Below, one piece after another: positions 8,473-17,148 of a DNA stretch of 64,000 nucleotides. The notes under the pieces are model-generated. The model saw only the letters and a list, made by a program, of their open reading frames with translations, was not told the DNA's origin and searched no databases. A program made the position numbers and the translations under genes. Origin of the DNA: Arthrobacter sp. SX1312 (lineage in GTDB: Bacteria; Actinomycetota; Actinomycetes; Actinomycetales; Micrococcaceae); assembly GCF_002929295.1 (NCBI RefSeq), contig NZ_PJIM01000002.1, forward strand, positions 888,191 to 952,190, written 5' to 3'. How positions within the stretch are numbered: position 1 is the first letter of the stretch; each line of letters starts with the position of its first letter.

Positions 8473-8796
8473 ATGGCTCAGGCCGAAATCACGAAACTCC
8501 AGTCCGCCACGGCCTGGGACAGCAAGGGCAAGAAGCTCGGCGATGTCAACGACGTGCACCTCGAGAAGGAATCGGGCATCCCCGCCTGGGTCACGGTGTC
8601 ACTCGGGCTGCTCAACTCCCGCAAGCACTACGTGCCCCTGGCGAACTCGCGCTTCGAGGGTGACGACCTCCACCTCGCGTGGACGAAGAAGGAGATCTCC
8701 GACGCGCCCAGCGCCAACAGCAGCGTGGAGCTCTCGCCGGAGGAGGAGACGGCCCTGATCGACCACTACGGTCTGCGCGACGGCGCCGAGGCCTGA
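8473..8796 (+). CDS. PRC-barrel domain protein
   Basis: 107 aa. The first 75 residues fit the PRC-barrel fold (LQSATAWDSKGKKLGDVNDVHLEKESGIPAWVTVSLGLLNSRKHYVPL), a small beta barrel found in RimM, reaction-centre H subunits and many stand-alone actinobacterial stress proteins. The C-terminal segment (SVELSPEEETALIDHYGLRDG) is the extension usual for that group. The ATG at 8473 is chosen over an in-frame start 69 nt upstream because of the AAGGGAA site just before it and because homology begins here. The stop codon lies inside the left arm of the large palindromic terminator. Function is unknown. Confidence 0.85.
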   Translation: MAQAEITKLQSATAWDSKGKKLGDVNDVHLEKESGIPAWVTVSLGLLNSRKHYVPLANSRFEGDDLHLAWTKKEISDAPSANSSVELSPEEETALIDHYGLRDGAEA

Positions 8797-8868
8797 TCCC
8801 CGGTCCCGGACCGGCGAAGCCCCCGTCCACCGGACGGGGGCTTTGCTGGTCCGGGACCGGGGATCAGG
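8792..8868. terminator. Nested bidirectional terminator between convergent genes
   Basis: The outer arms 8792-8812 and 8848-8868 are perfect 21-bp inverted repeats. Inside them AAGCCCCCGTCC (8817-8828) and GGACGGGGGCTT (8832-8843) form a perfect 12-bp stem with a 3-nt loop. Each outer arm includes the TGA stop codon of one of the two converging genes. Confidence 0.88.
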
Positions 8869-9133
8869 TCAGGTTGAACAGCCCAATGATGTTGCCGACG
8901 ATGAACAGCAGGACCAGGAGCACGACGACGGCGATGACGCCGATCCAGAGACCGGTGACGGTCTTGGACTGGGTCTTGTTCTCGATGGTCGGCTGCTGCC
9001 ACGTGGTGCTGGCTTCGCCCGGCGGTGTCTCGCCGGGTGGGACGCCGCCTCCGGGCTCGAGGCCCGTCAGGTTCATCTCGTCCGGATCCGGGTTCCCCGC
9101 ATTCGAGGGATCGGGGTTCTTTCGTTCGCTCAT
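8864..9133 (-). CDS. Small single-span membrane protein, DUF6480-like
   Basis: 89 aa. The N-terminal half is disordered and rich in Pro, Gly, Asp and Asn (NPDPSNAGNPDPDEMNLTGLEPGGGVPPGE), then TTWQQ, and a single strong C-terminal membrane helix (LWIGVIAVVVLLVLLFIVGNIIGLF). This layout resembles the actinobacterial DUF6480 family; the name is from memory of the pattern. The ATG at 9131-9133 is chosen because GGAGGA lies 5 nt before it; a start 33 nt further up has none. It converges on the PRC-barrel gene. Confidence 0.72.
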   Translation of the reverse strand: MSERKNPDPSNAGNPDPDEMNLTGLEPGGGVPPGETPPGEASTTWQQPTIENKTQSKTVTGLWIGVIAVVVLLVLLFIVGNIIGLFNLT

Positions 9134-9228
9134 GCTGTCCTCCACGTAGTTGGTCGGCTGCTCCACTCCACCCTACGCACAGGATCATCAGTCTGCTTAC
9201 TGACGTTCCTGTCGGCTCGCCCTTGCGC

Positions 9229-9537
9229 TTACCGGCCGGATCCGCCGTCCTCTTCGGCGATGCCTTCCGCCGGACGCGCGGGCGTCTCGGCGGGAGGCGT
9301 GCCCTGTTCCCCGGGAGTCCACGACATGGTGATGTTCACGCCGTTCTCGGTGTCCGCCACGAAGAGCTGGAGTTCCTCTCCGATGAGGGCCTCGTCGTGC
9401 ACCGGGTCACCGGCCTCGCGCGCAAGGTCCGTCAGGCGGCTGATGGCCACCGCCATCGCGCGCCCCCAGTCGTGCGGATGCTTGCTCGTCGACTCCTCGG
9501 TCACGGTGAATTTCTTGTCGATCATCGCCCTCGCCAT
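9229..9537 (-). CDS. Small hypothetical acidic protein, 102 aa
   Basis: Not recognised as a named family. It begins MARAMIDKKFTVTEESTSKHPHDWGRA and contains an alternating segment (GEELQLFVADTENGVNITMSW) that looks like a small alpha-beta domain, then a Pro/Ala/Glu-rich tail. Starts at 9537 and 9525 (second ATG) are both possible. It has the same orientation as the DUF6480-like gene. Confidence 0.55.
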   Translation of the reverse strand: MARAMIDKKFTVTEESTSKHPHDWGRAMAVAISRLTDLAREAGDPVHDEALIGEELQLFVADTENGVNITMSWTPGEQGTPPAETPARPAEGIAEEDGGSGR

Positions 9538-9716
9538 TCCTGCCGATCCTGAAGAACCAAGTGCCCTTGCAATGTGGATGGCTGCAACAGTAGCAGTGCG
9601 TCATGGTGGACGGCACGGGGTGGCCGGCCCGGAGTTCTGGGGGCGGCATGGACTAGCGTGCGTGCTGCCACGGTCTAGCAGCAGGCCTCGGCTTCCTGAC
9701 CATCATCGGATCTTCC

Positions 9717-10337
9717 ATGACAGAATCCTCGACCGTTCCCGATGTCACCAGCGCGGCCGGTGGCATCGCCCTGCCGCCGGTGCCGGCCGTCCCCGACGAC
9801 CCGGCCGCTGACGCCGTCGTGCCTCCCACCGAGCGGGAGCGCGAAGCGCAGTGCATGGAGGACGCCACGGCATTCGACGTCGGCACCGCGTCCCTGGCCG
9901 GTCTCCGCGGTCTCGCGGACAGGATGTTCCGCCTGCTCGACACCGCCGTCCCGCCGGAGCAGGCCGTCGAACGGTACGCGGCGGCGGTCGACGAGATCGA
10001 GCGCCGGGCCCGCCGGGCCCGCCTGGTCGCCACCCGCGGGGACGCCGCGATCTCCCGGGCGGTCTTCAAGGACTCCGCCTTCGGCTCGCGGTTCGAACTG
10101 TTCGTGGACGGAGGCCTCGCCGCCTACCTCGACTACTCGATGCTCGGCGGCCGGCTGACCCTGCAGGCCCTGGTCGAGATGCCGGGCTTCGAACAGCGCG
10201 GCGTGGGCCGGGTCCTGATGCGGCGCGCGGTCCTGAGCGCCCACAGGCGACGACTGGACCTCGTCGCGGGGTGCGCCGCGGCCCGCGACTTCCTGCGGCA
10301 GAATCCGCAGTACCTGACGCTCGGCCGCACCTCCTGA
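9717..10337 (+). CDS. Putative GNAT-type acetyltransferase-like protein
   Basis: 206 aa. The first 110 residues are Ala/Pro-rich then helical. The C-terminal 95 residues resemble a short GNAT domain of the YjdJ type: SRFELFVDGGLAAYLDYSMLGGRLTLQALVEMPGFEQRGVGRVLMRRAVLSAHRRRLDLVAGCAAARDFL, with the acetyl-CoA loop seen as Q-R-G-V-G-R and the closing AxxFLxxNPQY. Real members of this small family act on unknown acceptors. Domain assignment is by pattern only. The start at 9717 has a weak ribosome site. Confidence 0.6.
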   Translation: MTESSTVPDVTSAAGGIALPPVPAVPDDPAADAVVPPTEREREAQCMEDATAFDVGTASLAGLRGLADRMFRLLDTAVPPEQAVERYAAAVDEIERRARRARLVATRGDAAISRAVFKDSAFGSRFELFVDGGLAAYLDYSMLGGRLTLQALVEMPGFEQRGVGRVLMRRAVLSAHRRRLDLVAGCAAARDFLRQNPQYLTLGRTS

Positions 10338-10376
10338 CGCCCGGCGGCGTCCCCCGCAGCGACCGGGGCCGGGAGG

Positions 10377-11747
10377 TCAGCTGTGGAGGCCGGCCCTGGC
10401 CGCCTGCCCGATGATGGCACTGTACGTGGGGTACGCGAACTTCACCCGGGCCAGCGTCGCCAGGTCGGTGCCCGCCGCCATGGCGGCGGCCACCGCGGTG
10501 ATGACCTCGACGGCGTTCTCACCCACCGCGTGTGCGCCGAGGATCAGCTCGCGGCGCCGGTCGATCACGAGCTTGAGGAAGCCCTGCTCGCGGTCGTCGA
10601 TGATGGGACGCTCCACGGCGGCGTAGGGCACCGTGACGGCGTGGCATTCCGTGTCGCGTTCCCTCGCCTGAGCCTCCGTGAGCCCGACCCCTGCATAGTC
10701 GGGGTCGGTGAACCCGCCTTCGGGCAGGAGATGGTGCGGTGTGGTCCGCATGGCGCCCATCACGGCGTTCTCGGCCGCGGTCTCCCCCTCGAAGACCGCG
10801 GCCTGCACCAGCATGCTGCTGCCGTTCGCATCGCCCGCCACGAAGATGTGCGGCACGTTGGACCGCAGGTAGTCGTCCACCGGTATGAAGGAGCGGGCAG
10901 TCCGGACGCCCGCCGCGTCGAGGCCCAGGCCGGCGAGGTTCGCGGGCCAGCCGGCCGCCATGATGACGGCATCCACGGTGAGGGACTCCGGTGCCTCATC
11001 GCGCTGCCAGGTGAGCGTGAGGCCGCCCTCCTCCCGGCGGATGCTGTCGATACCGCTGATGCCGGCCTCCACCCGGATACCCCTGCCCCGGAAGCCGGCG
11101 GTGACGACGTCCGCGACGTCCTCGTCCTCCGTCATCAGGATGCGCGGTGCGACGTCGAGGAGGAGGACGTCCGAGCCCATGGCGTCGAAGATGGTGGTCA
11201 TCTGGGCACCGGTGTGTCCGCCGCCGATGATCGCGACCGTACCGGGCAGGCTCGGGAGGTCGAGTACCTCGTGCGGCAGGACGGCATGTTCGGTGCCCTC
11301 GATCGGCAGGCGGCGGCCGCTGCCGCCGATGCACAGGATGATCGCGGCGGCGGTGATCTCCCGGCCGTCGACGACGACGCTGTGCTCGCCCGTGAGCTCG
11401 GCGTCGCCCTCGACGAGGTCGATGGCGAGGCGTTCCATGGTGGGGCCGTAGCCCTTGGCGTCGAGTACCCGGGCCACCGTGGCTCGGACCCGCTGCACCG
11501 TCTTGTCCCAGTCGACGGACGGTTCGGCGACGACGATCCCGTAGTCGTACGCCGTGCGGACCTCGCGGAACAGCCGCGCGGTCTTGGCGAGTACGCGCGT
11601 GGGGACGCATCCCGAGTTCACGCAGGTCCCACCGAGCGCGGAGCGTTCGACGACGGCGGTGCGTGCGCCGAGTTCGGCTGCGCGCGTGGCGGCCGCCATT
11701 CCGGCGGGCCCACCGCCGATGACGAGGACATCGAACGTGTAGTCCAT
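10377..11747 (-). CDS. FAD/NAD(P) disulfide reductase (mercuric/dihydrolipoyl type)
   Basis: 456 aa. FAD-binding GGGPAGMAA at the N-terminus, redox-active pair in GTCVNSGCVPTR (Cys about 42 and 47), a second Rossmann motif IIGGGHTGAQ near residue 175, an FAD motif FVAGDAN near 300 and a C-terminal dimerisation domain. This is the pyridine-nucleotide disulfide oxidoreductase class I family. The HPT-type C-terminal active site of lipoamide dehydrogenase is not present (the end reads VKFAYPTYSAIIGQAARAG), so substrates other than lipoamide are likely. The start at 11747 follows AAGGAG. It is followed 40 bp away by the convergent GNAT-like gene. No mer or arsenic genes lie beside it. Confidence 0.9.
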   Translation of the reverse strand: MDYTFDVLVIGGGPAGMAAATRAAELGARTAVVERSALGGTCVNSGCVPTRVLAKTARLFREVRTAYDYGIVVAEPSVDWDKTVQRVRATVARVLDAKGYGPTMERLAIDLVEGDAELTGEHSVVVDGREITAAAIILCIGGSGRRLPIEGTEHAVLPHEVLDLPSLPGTVAIIGGGHTGAQMTTIFDAMGSDVLLLDVAPRILMTEDEDVADVVTAGFRGRGIRVEAGISGIDSIRREEGGLTLTWQRDEAPESLTVDAVIMAAGWPANLAGLGLDAAGVRTARSFIPVDDYLRSNVPHIFVAGDANGSSMLVQAAVFEGETAAENAVMGAMRTTPHHLLPEGGFTDPDYAGVGLTEAQARERDTECHAVTVPYAAVERPIIDDREQGFLKLVIDRRRELILGAHAVGENAVEVITAVAAAMAAGTDLATLARVKFAYPTYSAIIGQAARAGLHS

Positions 11748-12010
11748 GGAATGCTCCTTGAGGTCGTCCGCCGTGGCTCGTCCCATCCTCCACCGGATGT
11801 CACCCGCGCCACAATGCACCACTCGTCGGCGATCCGCCTTACCGTTGGAACAGTGGGCAGCGGTCAGGACGTCCATGACTGTCCCACCTCCGGGCGCCCC
11901 CGCATCAGTGTCGAAGCAGGCAGGGCCCGCACCTGCCGCCAGGACGGCAGCCACCAGACTCCCGGCCCGCAACCCTGCGGGCCGTGTCCCCGATTCCCAG
12001 GAGGAACCCC

Positions 12011-13054
12011 ATGAGGACCGTCAAGGCCTACGCAGCGCCATCCGCCACGGACCCGCTCATCCCCACGACCATCGAGCGCCGCGACGTCGGCTCGAAGGAC
12101 GTACTGATCAAGATCGCCTATGCCGGGATCTGCCACTCCGACATCCACACGGTGCGCGGCGAGTGGGGTCCCCAGCAGTACCCGTTGACGGTCGGCCACG
12201 AGATCGTCGGCGTCGTCGAGGAGGCCGGCAGCGAGGCGACCCGCCACAAGGTCGGCGACCGCGTGGGTGTCGGCTGCATGGTGAATTCCTGCCGTGAGTG
12301 CGCGAACTGCCTGCAGGGCGAGGAGCAGTACTGCCTCAACGGCAACATCGGGACCTACGCGTCCGTGGACCGCGACGGCTCGATCACGCAGGGCGGCTAC
12401 TCGACGCACGTCGTCGTCGACGAGGACTTCGTCCTCACGGTGCCCGAGAGCATCCCCTACGAAGCGGCTGCACCCCTGCTCTGCGCGGGCATCACGACCT
12501 ACTCGCCGCTCTCCCACTGGAACGCGGGCCCGGGCAAGAAGGTCGCGGTCGTCGGCATGGGCGGACTCGGGCACATGGCCGTCAAGATCGCCTCCGCGAT
12601 GGGCGCCGAGGTGACGGTGCTCTCGCAGAGCCTCAGCAAGCAGGAGGACGGCAAGCGGTTCGGCGCGGAGCACTACTACGCCACGAGCGACCCGGACACG
12701 TTCAAGCAGCTGGCCAACACCTTCGACCTGATCATCAACACCGTCAGCGCCAAGATCGACCTGGACGCGCACCTCGGGCTGCTCGGCCTGAACGGGACCA
12801 TGGTCAACGTGGGCGCTCCCGCCGACGCCCTGCCCCTGCACGTGTTCACGCTGTTCAACCAGCGGCGCTCCTTCGCGGGATCGGGGATCGGCGGCATCCG
12901 CGAGACCCAGGAGATGCTCGACTTCTGCGCCGACCACGGCATCGCACCCGAGGTCGAGGTCATCGCGGCCGACGCCGTCAACGAGGCCTACGAGCGCGTC
13001 CTGTCCTCCGACGTCCGCTACCGCTTCGTGATCGACACGGCCACCCTGGGCTAG
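12011..13054 (+). CDS. Zinc-dependent NAD(P) alcohol dehydrogenase, YahK/AdhA-like
   Basis: 347 aa medium-chain dehydrogenase. Catalytic zinc ligands are in GICHSDIH (Cys about 38) and GHEIVGVV; the structural zinc lobe shows [15 protein letters not shown]. The cofactor fold has [17 protein letters not shown]. The pattern is that of the cinnamyl-alcohol dehydrogenase/YahK group, mostly NADPH-dependent aldehyde reductases with broad substrates. The ATG at 12011 is chosen over an in-frame start 27 nt upstream because AGGAGGA lies 6 nt before it. It is divergent from the flavoprotein reductase with about 260 bp between, in which I saw no clear operator. Confidence 0.92.
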   Translation: MRTVKAYAAPSATDPLIPTTIERRDVGSKDVLIKIAYAGICHSDIHTVRGEWGPQQYPLTVGHEIVGVVEEAGSEATRHKVGDRVGVGCMVNSCRECANCLQGEEQYCLNGNIGTYASVDRDGSITQGGYSTHVVVDEDFVLTVPESIPYEAAAPLLCAGITTYSPLSHWNAGPGKKVAVVGMGGLGHMAVKIASAMGAEVTVLSQSLSKQEDGKRFGAEHYYATSDPDTFKQLANTFDLIINTVSAKIDLDAHLGLLGLNGTMVNVGAPADALPLHVFTLFNQRRSFAGSGIGGIRETQEMLDFCADHGIAPEVEVIAADAVNEAYERVLSSDVRYRFVIDTATLG

Positions 13055-13082
13055 GCGGCACCTTCGGCGGCGGCAGGCTCCG

Positions 13083-14027
13083 TCAGGACCATTCGCCACC
13101 CGCCAGGACCGGACGGTGGCGTCGGAACTCGGACGGTGTGACTCCAACGTGTCGCTTGAACGCGGTGCTGAACGAGTAGGCGTCGGTGTACCCGACCGAG
13201 CGGGCGACGTGCGCGATGGTGACGCCCGGGGTCTGCAGGAGATCGCCGGCAAGCGTGAGGCGCCAGCGGGTCAGATAGCCCATGGGGGGCTCCCCGACGC
13301 TCGTGCGGAAGCGGGCGGCGAGGGAGGCCCGCGAGGTGTTGACCCGCCGAGCGAGGGTCTCCACGGTCCAGGGTGCCGAAGGCGCGGCATGCAGGTGATC
13401 GAGGGCGGCCCTGACCACGGGGTCGTCGGCCGCGAACCAGGTGGGATTCGGCGGACGGTCCGCGCCGTCGAACCAGCGGCGCATGGTGCTGACGACGAGG
13501 ACGTCGAGGAGGCGGTCGACGACGACCTAAGCGGCGGGGTCCTCCCGGGAGATCTCGCCGACCAGCAGCCGGACGATGTCTGCGTCGGCGCGGTCACGCC
13601 GTACGACGGCGAGTCGGGGCAGGGCGCGGGCCACGAGCCCGCCGGCCTGATCCGGTCGGTCGTACGTCCCGACCAGGAGTGCCGTCCCGCCGTCCGTGGC
13701 ATTGCCCCAGCGGCGGATCCCGCGACGGAACTCCTCCTGAAGATCCCGTCCGTCGACCGTGGTGCACTGCTGCCCGGGGCCGATCTCGATGGAGGGCGGG
13801 CTGCCGGCGGCGTCGGTCACGTCATAGGGTTCGGGGCCGCGGACGAGCGCGACATCCCCTTCCTCGAGGAGTACGCCCGTCACGCGCGCCTCGCCCGACG
13901 TGACGGCCAAGACGGTGAGCACCGCGTTGTCGCGGACCTCCACCCCCCAGGGTGCGCTCATGTGCATGGCGAGCGCGAACGCGCGCACGGCGCGCGGGCC
14001 GTCCAGGAAATGGGTCAGCGGATCCAT
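13083..14027 (-). pseudogene. AraC-type regulator interrupted by an in-frame amber codon
   Basis: Read through, this is a 314-residue AraC-family regulator. Codons from 14027 encode a cupin-like sensor (MDPLTHFLDGPRAVRAFALAMHM, an AraC-binding/Cupin_6 type), then comes TAG at 13527-13529. The same frame continues (VVVDRLLDVLVVSTMRRWFDG) into a complete HTH domain (VNTSRASLAARFRTSVGEPP and VARSVGYTDAYSFSTAFKRHVGVTPSEFRR). No frameshift is needed: one base (probably CAG to TAG) restores it. The DNA-binding half could restart at ATG 13482-13484, giving a 133-residue protein without sensor. It is divergent from an NmrA-like gene, the usual partner of such regulators. Confidence 0.85.
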
Positions 14028-14108
14028 GGCCACGACGGTAGACGATCACCAAGGATCTGTGGAGTCCCACCCATTCTTCGTCCGATGCTCTGGCCGTTCA
14101 CTGGATGC

Positions 14109-14915
14109 ATGACAACTCTTCTCCTCGGCGGCGCAGGACGCACCGGCGCACGCATCAACGACCGCCTCACTGCCCTCGGAGAGCCCACGCGGCTCGCCTC
14201 CCGTCACACGGGCTTCGACTGGGACAGACCCGACACCTGGCCGCAGGCCCTGTCCGGCGCCACCTCCGCCTACGTCTGCTTCGCCCCGGACCTCGCCTTC
14301 CCCGGAGTACCGGAGAAGATGGCAGCGCTCGGTCGACTTGCCGCGGCGGAGGGCCTCGAACGGCTCGTCCTGCTCTCGGGCAGGGGTGAGGAAGGAGCCC
14401 GCGCGAGCGAAACGGCCCTGCGCGGAGCGGGTGTGCCCACCACCGTCCTCCGCTGTTCCTGGTTCCAGCAGAACTTCTCCGAGAACTTCCTCAGTGGGCC
14501 CGTCCGCCGGGGACGACTGCGGCTTCCGGCACCCGACGTGCCTGAGGCATTCGTGGACCTGGACGATGTCGCCGACGCGGCGGTCCAGGTCCTCACCCGG
14601 GCCGTCCCGGACGACGCCACCTACGAGCTGTCCGGTCCGGAACTCCTGACCTTCGCCCAGGTCGCCCAGGTCCTCGCCGACGCCTCCGGACGATCGGTGA
14701 CGTTCGAGGCGGTCGACGTCGCGTCGTTCGTCACCGACCTCGCCGACGACGGGATCCCGGCGGAGGAGGCGGAGTTCCTCGCCCACCTCTTCACCGACAT
14801 CCTCGACGGCCGCAATGCCTCCCTCGGGGCCGGCGTCGAGCAGATCCTGGGCCGGCCTGCGGCATCCTTCGGCTCCTACGCGGCGGCGACGGCGGCGAGC
14901 GGGGCCTGGTCGTGA
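14109..14915 (+). CDS. NmrA-like NAD(P)-binding protein
   Basis: 268 aa atypical short-chain dehydrogenase. The N-terminus has the nucleotide motif LLGGAGRTGARI, followed by FDWDRPDTWPQAL and LVLLSGRGEEGA, with no Tyr-xxx-Lys catalytic pair, as in the NmrA/HSCARG group of redox sensors and azoreductase-like enzymes. The segment SFVTDLADDGIPAEEAEFLAHLF is typical of this subgroup. It is transcribed away from the broken AraC gene with about 80 bp between them and is its probable target. Confidence 0.85.
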   Translation: MTTLLLGGAGRTGARINDRLTALGEPTRLASRHTGFDWDRPDTWPQALSGATSAYVCFAPDLAFPGVPEKMAALGRLAAAEGLERLVLLSGRGEEGARASETALRGAGVPTTVLRCSWFQQNFSENFLSGPVRRGRLRLPAPDVPEAFVDLDDVADAAVQVLTRAVPDDATYELSGPELLTFAQVAQVLADASGRSVTFEAVDVASFVTDLADDGIPAEEAEFLAHLFTDILDGRNASLGAGVEQILGRPAASFGSYAAATAASGAWS

Positions 14916-15050
14916 ACCGCCGTGCTCCTGCTCCGGGCTCGTCCGCGGGCGCGGGAGCGGGCAGGACGGGGGAGGTAACAAGTACACTGTCCGTCAGCGG
15001 TGCTTTTCCGGCCGCCTCCGCGGGGTCCGGTCTCGACCGCGGGAGGCAGG

Positions 15051-17138
15051 ATGCCGGCACGAGATGGGATGGACGAGGGGCGGATGCTGACGGTCGCTGG
15101 GGGGCTGACACGGATGTCTCCCGTCGCCGTGCATGCGGCCTTCGCCGCGATGCTCGTGGTGGCCGCCCTCTTCGGACGCTTCACGACCTTCGAATCCTCC
15201 AGCCTCGCACTGGTCTGGCCCGCCGCGGGGATCAATTTCCTCTGGGGGTTGTGGGCATCGCGCTCGCGGCGCGATCTCGCCGTCGCCCTCCTCTCCACCG
15301 TGCCGCTCCTGGCCGCCGTGAACCTCGCCACCGGCCTGAGCGCCCAGCTGGCCTTCGCTGTCGCGTTCGGGAGCGTGGCCCAGACCGCGGTGGCCGTCTA
15401 CTCCTTCCGGCGCCTGGTGCCGTCCGTGTCCGTGCGGACCGTGGGGGAGTATCTCCGGCTCGGTCTGGTGGCGCTCGGCGCGTGTTCCGTCGGCGCCCTC
15501 TTCATCGTCCTCGGCGTCGCGCTCGAGGGCGGCCCCGATCCGTTCGCGTCCTTCATCCCGTGGCTGGTCCGCCATGCGGTGTCGCTCACCGCGATCGGAT
15601 CCCTCGGCATCGTCGCCGCAGCGAGCATCACCGCCCGCGCCCGCGGGGAGCACCCGACGCCGCTCACCGTCGCCCGGCGCACCGAATACGCCCTGCTCGT
15701 CGTCGCGTCCGTGCTGCTGTACGTCGCCACCTTCGGTGCGGGTTCGGCCCTGCCCATCGCCTACACCACCATCCCCGCCCACATGTGGGCCGGACTCCGG
15801 TTGCGCACCGGGTGGGCCATGCTGCACGGGCTGGTGAGCGGGGCCTTCCTCGTGTTCTTCACCCTGGCCGGCCTGGGCCCGTTCCAGGACCTGGCGCCTG
15901 TCGCCGGCGCCTACGTGGCTCAGTCCTTCATGTTCATCGCCTTCTCACTCTCCGCGGTCCTGGCGCTCAGTATGGACGAGCGGCGCCGCCTGATCGACCG
16001 CCTGTATCGCGCCACCGCCGAGGCGAAGGCGGCGGCGGACCTGCGCGACCTCGTGATCGGACGCATGAACGACGGCGTGCTCGTCGCGGGACCGGACCGT
16101 CGCCTGATCTTCCAGAACGCCATGAGCGAGCGGTGGCTCGGATCGGGGACGGCCCGCCCCGGTGAGGTGTGGCAGCGCGACTACGAAGTCACCTGGCCCG
16201 ATGGGGCGCGGCTGGAGGATGCCGACAACCCGCTGACGCTGGCCCTCCAGGGAACGGCGACGGAGCGGATGGACCTGGATCTCGTGCACCGGTCCGGCGA
16301 GCTCGTGCACCTCTCCGTCGACGCGATGCCGCTGCCCGGCGAACGGGGGGCGCTCGTCGTGATGAGGAACGTCACCGACGAGCGGGCGTACCAGCGGGAC
16401 CTCGGCCGGTTCGCGTCCGTCGTCGCCCACGACCTCCTGACGCCCCTGACGGTCTTCGACGGCTGGCTCGAGATGCTCGAGGACCCCGACCTGCCGCCCT
16501 CGGAACGGCAGGCGAGCATCGAGCGGCTGCAGCAGGCGAGCCTCCGCATGCGGAACCTCATCCGCAACCTCCTGGCCTACAGCCTGGCGAAGGAGGAGAA
16601 GTTGACTGCCTCCAGGATCGACGTCGGCCGCGTCGTCGAGGGCATCATCGACCTACGGACCGCGCTGCCCGGGACGCACCTGCCCGAGGTGCGCTTCGAC
16701 GTCCACGCGTCGCACCCGGTCTATGCCGACGAGCGGCTCTTCCTGCAGCTCATGGAGAACCTCGTGGGCAACGCCATGAAGTACGGGCGGACGGACGGTT
16801 CGGCCGAGGTCGTTGTCCACACCTCGATGGGCGCATCGACCGGCAGGACCGAGGTCCACGTGCGGGACAACGGCATCGGCATCCCGGGTGGGGACCTCGA
16901 GCGCGTGTTCGAGGAGTTCCACCGGTCGGAGAACGGGCTGAATCAGGCGACGGGTACCGGCCTGGGGCTGGCCATCTGCCGCAGGATCGCCGAGAGCCAT
17001 GGCGGGTCCATCAGGGTCCGCAACATCGAGGGGGGCGGCGCCGAATTCACGGTCGACCTTCCGGGGGTGCCGGATCAGCTGCCGGAGGGCGTCCCTCTGG
17101 TCGCCGCCACCGAGGGACCGCGGGTCTCCACCCCCTGA
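15051..17138 (+). CDS. MASE1 sensor histidine kinase
   Basis: 695 aa. The first 290 residues are a MASE1-type membrane sensor with about 8 hydrophobic helices (LVWPAAGINFLWGLWAS, GAGSALPIAYTTIPAHMWAGLRL). A PAS domain follows (MNDGVLVAGPDRRLIFQNAMSERWLG), then HisKA with the phosphorylation site H460 in SVVAHDLLTPL, and HATPase with N-box ENLVGNAMKYG (about residue 573), DNGIGIP and GTGLGLAI. The ATG at 15051 is chosen because GGGAGG lies 5 nt before it. It has no response regulator next to it, so it is an orphan kinase here; a receiver-only protein lies at 56688, with no evidence that they pair. Confidence 0.93.
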   Translation: MPARDGMDEGRMLTVAGGLTRMSPVAVHAAFAAMLVVAALFGRFTTFESSSLALVWPAAGINFLWGLWASRSRRDLAVALLSTVPLLAAVNLATGLSAQLAFAVAFGSVAQTAVAVYSFRRLVPSVSVRTVGEYLRLGLVALGACSVGALFIVLGVALEGGPDPFASFIPWLVRHAVSLTAIGSLGIVAAASITARARGEHPTPLTVARRTEYALLVVASVLLYVATFGAGSALPIAYTTIPAHMWAGLRLRTGWAMLHGLVSGAFLVFFTLAGLGPFQDLAPVAGAYVAQSFMFIAFSLSAVLALSMDERRRLIDRLYRATAEAKAAADLRDLVIGRMNDGVLVAGPDRRLIFQNAMSERWLGSGTARPGEVWQRDYEVTWPDGARLEDADNPLTLALQGTATERMDLDLVHRSGELVHLSVDAMPLPGERGALVVMRNVTDERAYQRDLGRFASVVAHDLLTPLTVFDGWLEMLEDPDLPPSERQASIERLQQASLRMRNLIRNLLAYSLAKEEKLTASRIDVGRVVEGIIDLRTALPGTHLPEVRFDVHASHPVYADERLFLQLMENLVGNAMKYGRTDGSAEVVVHTSMGASTGRTEVHVRDNGIGIPGGDLERVFEEFHRSENGLNQATGTGLGLAICRRIAESHGGSIRVRNIEGGGAEFTVDLPGVPDQLPEGVPLVAATEGPRVSTP

Positions 17139-17148
17139 GGCCTGCTGC

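Noticed and set aside
13527-13529. Programmed amber readthrough or pyrrolysine
   Set aside because: The position is a linker between domains, with no sign of the pyl genes or a recoding element; a simple mutation is more likely.
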